Source of the DNA: an uncultured Hymenobacter sp.
GTDB lineage: Bacteria > Bacteroidota > Bacteroidia > Cytophagales > Hymenobacteraceae
DNA length: 5,911 nt
Assembly: GCA_937871705.1 (NCBI GenBank)
Contig: CALMOO010000744.1
Coordinates: 1-5,911 of the forward strand
Direction of reading: 5' to 3'
Part shown: piece after piece, positions 4,903 to 5,911 of the stretch
Numbering within the stretch: the first letter of the stretch is position 1
How the letters are laid out: each line of letters begins with the position of its first letter
Translations under genes and position numbers: made by a program
The notes under the pieces: generated by a model
What the model was told of the DNA's origin: nothing
Databases searched by the model: none
Seen by the model: the letters and a program-made list of their open reading frames with translations, nothing else

Positions 4903-5911
4903 TTATTTCAGTACCGGCTGATAAAGCTTGACGAGCTGCGCCACGGCGTAATCTACTTCTGCCTCGGTGTTCAGCTTACTCATCGAAAGGCGCACGGTGG
5001 GGCGGTTGGGGTCGGCGCCCAGTGCTTCTAACACGTGCGAGCCCAGTTGCGCACCGCTGGTGCAGGCCGAGCCACCCGAGGCCGCCACCTTGCTGATATC
5101 GAGGCTAAAAAGCAGCATCTCGCTGATGGACGACGGCGGCAAGCTCACGCTCAGCACCGTGTAGAGGCTCTGGTCAGCTTCGGCCGAAAGCCCATTGAAC
5201 TGCACCTCGTCGATGCCAGCGCGCAGCTGCTCGATAAAGCGATTTTTGAGGCCTTGCACGTGCCGCTGGTGGGCGGCCATATCGCGGCAGGCAATTTCCA
5301 GCGCTTTCGCCAGGCCCACAATGCCGTACACATTTTCGGTGCCGGCGCGCACGTTGCGCTCCTGCGAGCCGCCCTGAATGAGCGGGGCTACCTCCACGCC
5401 CCCGCGCCGGTAAAGAAACCCTACCCCCTTCGGCCCATGAAACTTATGCGCCGAGCCCACCAAAAAATGGTTTTTGAGCTGCTGCACATCGTGGGGGTAG
5501 TGCCCCATCGTCTGCACTGTATCGGTGTGAAAAACGGCATCGTAGCGGGCGCATAGCTCGCCAATAGTGTGGATATCGTTGAGGTTGCCTAGCTCATTAT
5601 TGCCGTGCATCAGGCTCACGAACGTGCGCGGGTGCGTAGCCAGCAGCTCTTCCAGGTGCGCCAAGTCGAGGCGGCCGCGCTCGTCGTGGCGCAGGTAGCT
5701 TAGCTCAGTTTCGCCACTTTTGGCCAAGGCTTGCAAAGGGTGCAGCACCGCGTGGTGCTCGAGCGGCGACGTAATAGCGTGGCGCAGCCCCAGGGTGCGC
5801 ACACTGCCGAAAATGGCGTAGTTATCGGCCTCCGTGCCTCCCGAAGTAAATGTAATTTCGCTCGGGGCGGCATTTACTAGCTGCGCCACCGTCTTGCGTG
5901 CCTGCTCGATG
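4903..5911 (-). CDS. Cysteine desulfurase, group I NifS/IscS-like (5' end outside window)
   Basis: This PLP enzyme takes sulfur from L-cysteine as a persulfide, releasing alanine, for Fe-S clusters and thio-modified tRNA or cofactors. The frame stays open to the right edge (first full codon 5908-5910), giving 335 visible residues. Comparison with IscS suggests about 50 N-terminal residues are missing. The GTG at 5889 is internal, since the matching IEQARKT segment continues upstream. Visible landmarks are TSGGTEADNYAI (cofactor phosphate loop), ITSPLEHHAVL (His stacking on PLP), HTDTVQ (Asp codon 5521-5523 and Gln contacting the ring), SAHKFHGPKG with the Schiff-base Lys (codon 5443-5445), GGSQERNVRAGTEN, and SGGSACTSGA with the catalytic Cys (codon 5062-5064). 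The SACTS loop is the group I signature, unlike SufS. The protein ends VLK-TAA. IscS and NifS roles cannot be separated here, as no iscU, nifU or iscR is in view. The helix-hairpin-helix gene lies downstream. Confidence 0.95.
   Translation of the reverse strand, partial: IEQARKTVAQLVNAAPSEITFTSGGTEADNYAIFGSVRTLGLRHAITSPLEHHAVLHPLQALAKSGETELSYLRHDERGRLDLAHLEELLATHPRTFVSLMHGNNELGNLNDIHTIGELCARYDAVFHTDTVQTMGHYPHDVQQLKNHFLVGSAHKFHGPKGVGFLYRRGGVEVAPLIQGGSQERNVRAGTENVYGIVGLAKALEIACRDMAAHQRHVQGLKNRFIEQLRAGIDEVQFNGLSAEADQSLYTVLSVSLPPSSISEMLLFSLDISKVAASGGSACTSGAQLGSHVLEALGADPNRPTVRLSMSKLNTEAEVDYAVAQLVKLYQPVLK

Larger units (their letters stand above)
2..5427 (+). repeat. Dispersed strand-polarised octamer CCTACCCC (11 copies)
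   Basis: Exact copies counted by eye start at 2, 637, 733, 1200, 1423, 1715, 3211, 4111, 4240, 4892 and 5420, all on the + strand. No exact copy of the complement GGGGTAGG was found on the + strand. A base-composition estimate at about 62% GC predicts roughly 0.2 copies per strand in a window this size. Copies occur in four rightward genes, in both leftward genes and in the gap between the leftward genes. They fall in different codon phases (Tyr-Pro, Pro-Thr-Pro and Leu-Pro readings). Six copies (635-743 region twice, 4110, 4239, 4891, 5419) also contain CCCTACCC, whose complement GGGTAGGG fits the E. coli KOPS pattern GGGNAGGG. Function is unproven; a polarised chromosome-maintenance or recombination motif is the leading idea. 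Confidence 0.7.

Noticed and set aside
2..5427. The octamer as a DNA-uptake sequence paired with the ComEA-like gene
   Set aside because: Known uptake sequences occur on both strands without this strict polarity, and nothing else from the competence machinery is in the window. A replichore-polarised motif fits better.
5035..5556. Open frame of 173 codons on the + strand inside the cysteine desulfurase gene
   Set aside because: It lies antisense to the conserved PLP-lysine and catalytic-cysteine regions, which fully explain the sequence, and its translation has no domain-like pattern.

Overview
The window looks like chromosomal DNA from a high-GC member of the Bacteroidota, most likely a Hymenobacter-like Cytophagales. 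This is inferred, not proven. The grounds are GC-rich third positions, no Shine-Dalgarno sequence before any start, three signal peptides that all put Gln right after the predicted cleavage site, and a membrane-anchored triple helix-hairpin-helix protein of a type familiar from Cytophagales.

Layout. Four genes read rightward (1-3746) and two leftward (3772-5911); the two sets converge across a 25-bp gap. The rightward block is a carbohydrate-degradation segment: the 3' end of a GH30 glycosidase (cut by the left edge), a secreted SGNH/GDSL hydrolase, a secreted GH5 glycosidase and a secreted PF00756-type alpha/beta-hydrolase esterase. A strong hairpin at 1329-1352 separates the SGNH gene from the GH5 gene. 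The GH5 and esterase genes are 6 bp apart and surely co-transcribed. The leftward block holds a group I (NifS/IscS-like) cysteine desulfurase whose 5' end lies beyond the right edge, followed by the helix-hairpin-helix gene.

How the genes fit together. The GH30 and GH5 enzymes could cut beta-linked glucans or related polysaccharides, while the two hydrolases could remove acyl groups from the substrate. This is inferred from families and proximity; no SusC/SusD pair, sensor or transporter is visible. The desulfurase and helix-hairpin-helix genes have housekeeping-type roles (sulfur transfer; DNA binding at the membrane) with no evident link to the sugar block.

Most unusual signal. The octamer CCTACCCC occurs 11 times by eye on the + strand and never perfectly on the - strand, in genes of both directions, in all three codon phases and once between genes. 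In the helix-hairpin-helix gene the only three AGG arginine codons among 33 are exactly those lying inside the octamers. This suggests a polarised chromosomal DNA motif (KOPS-, Chi- or AIMS-like) maintained at the nucleotide level. No CRISPR, tRNA, rRNA, insertion sequence or clear novel multi-gene defence system was seen.
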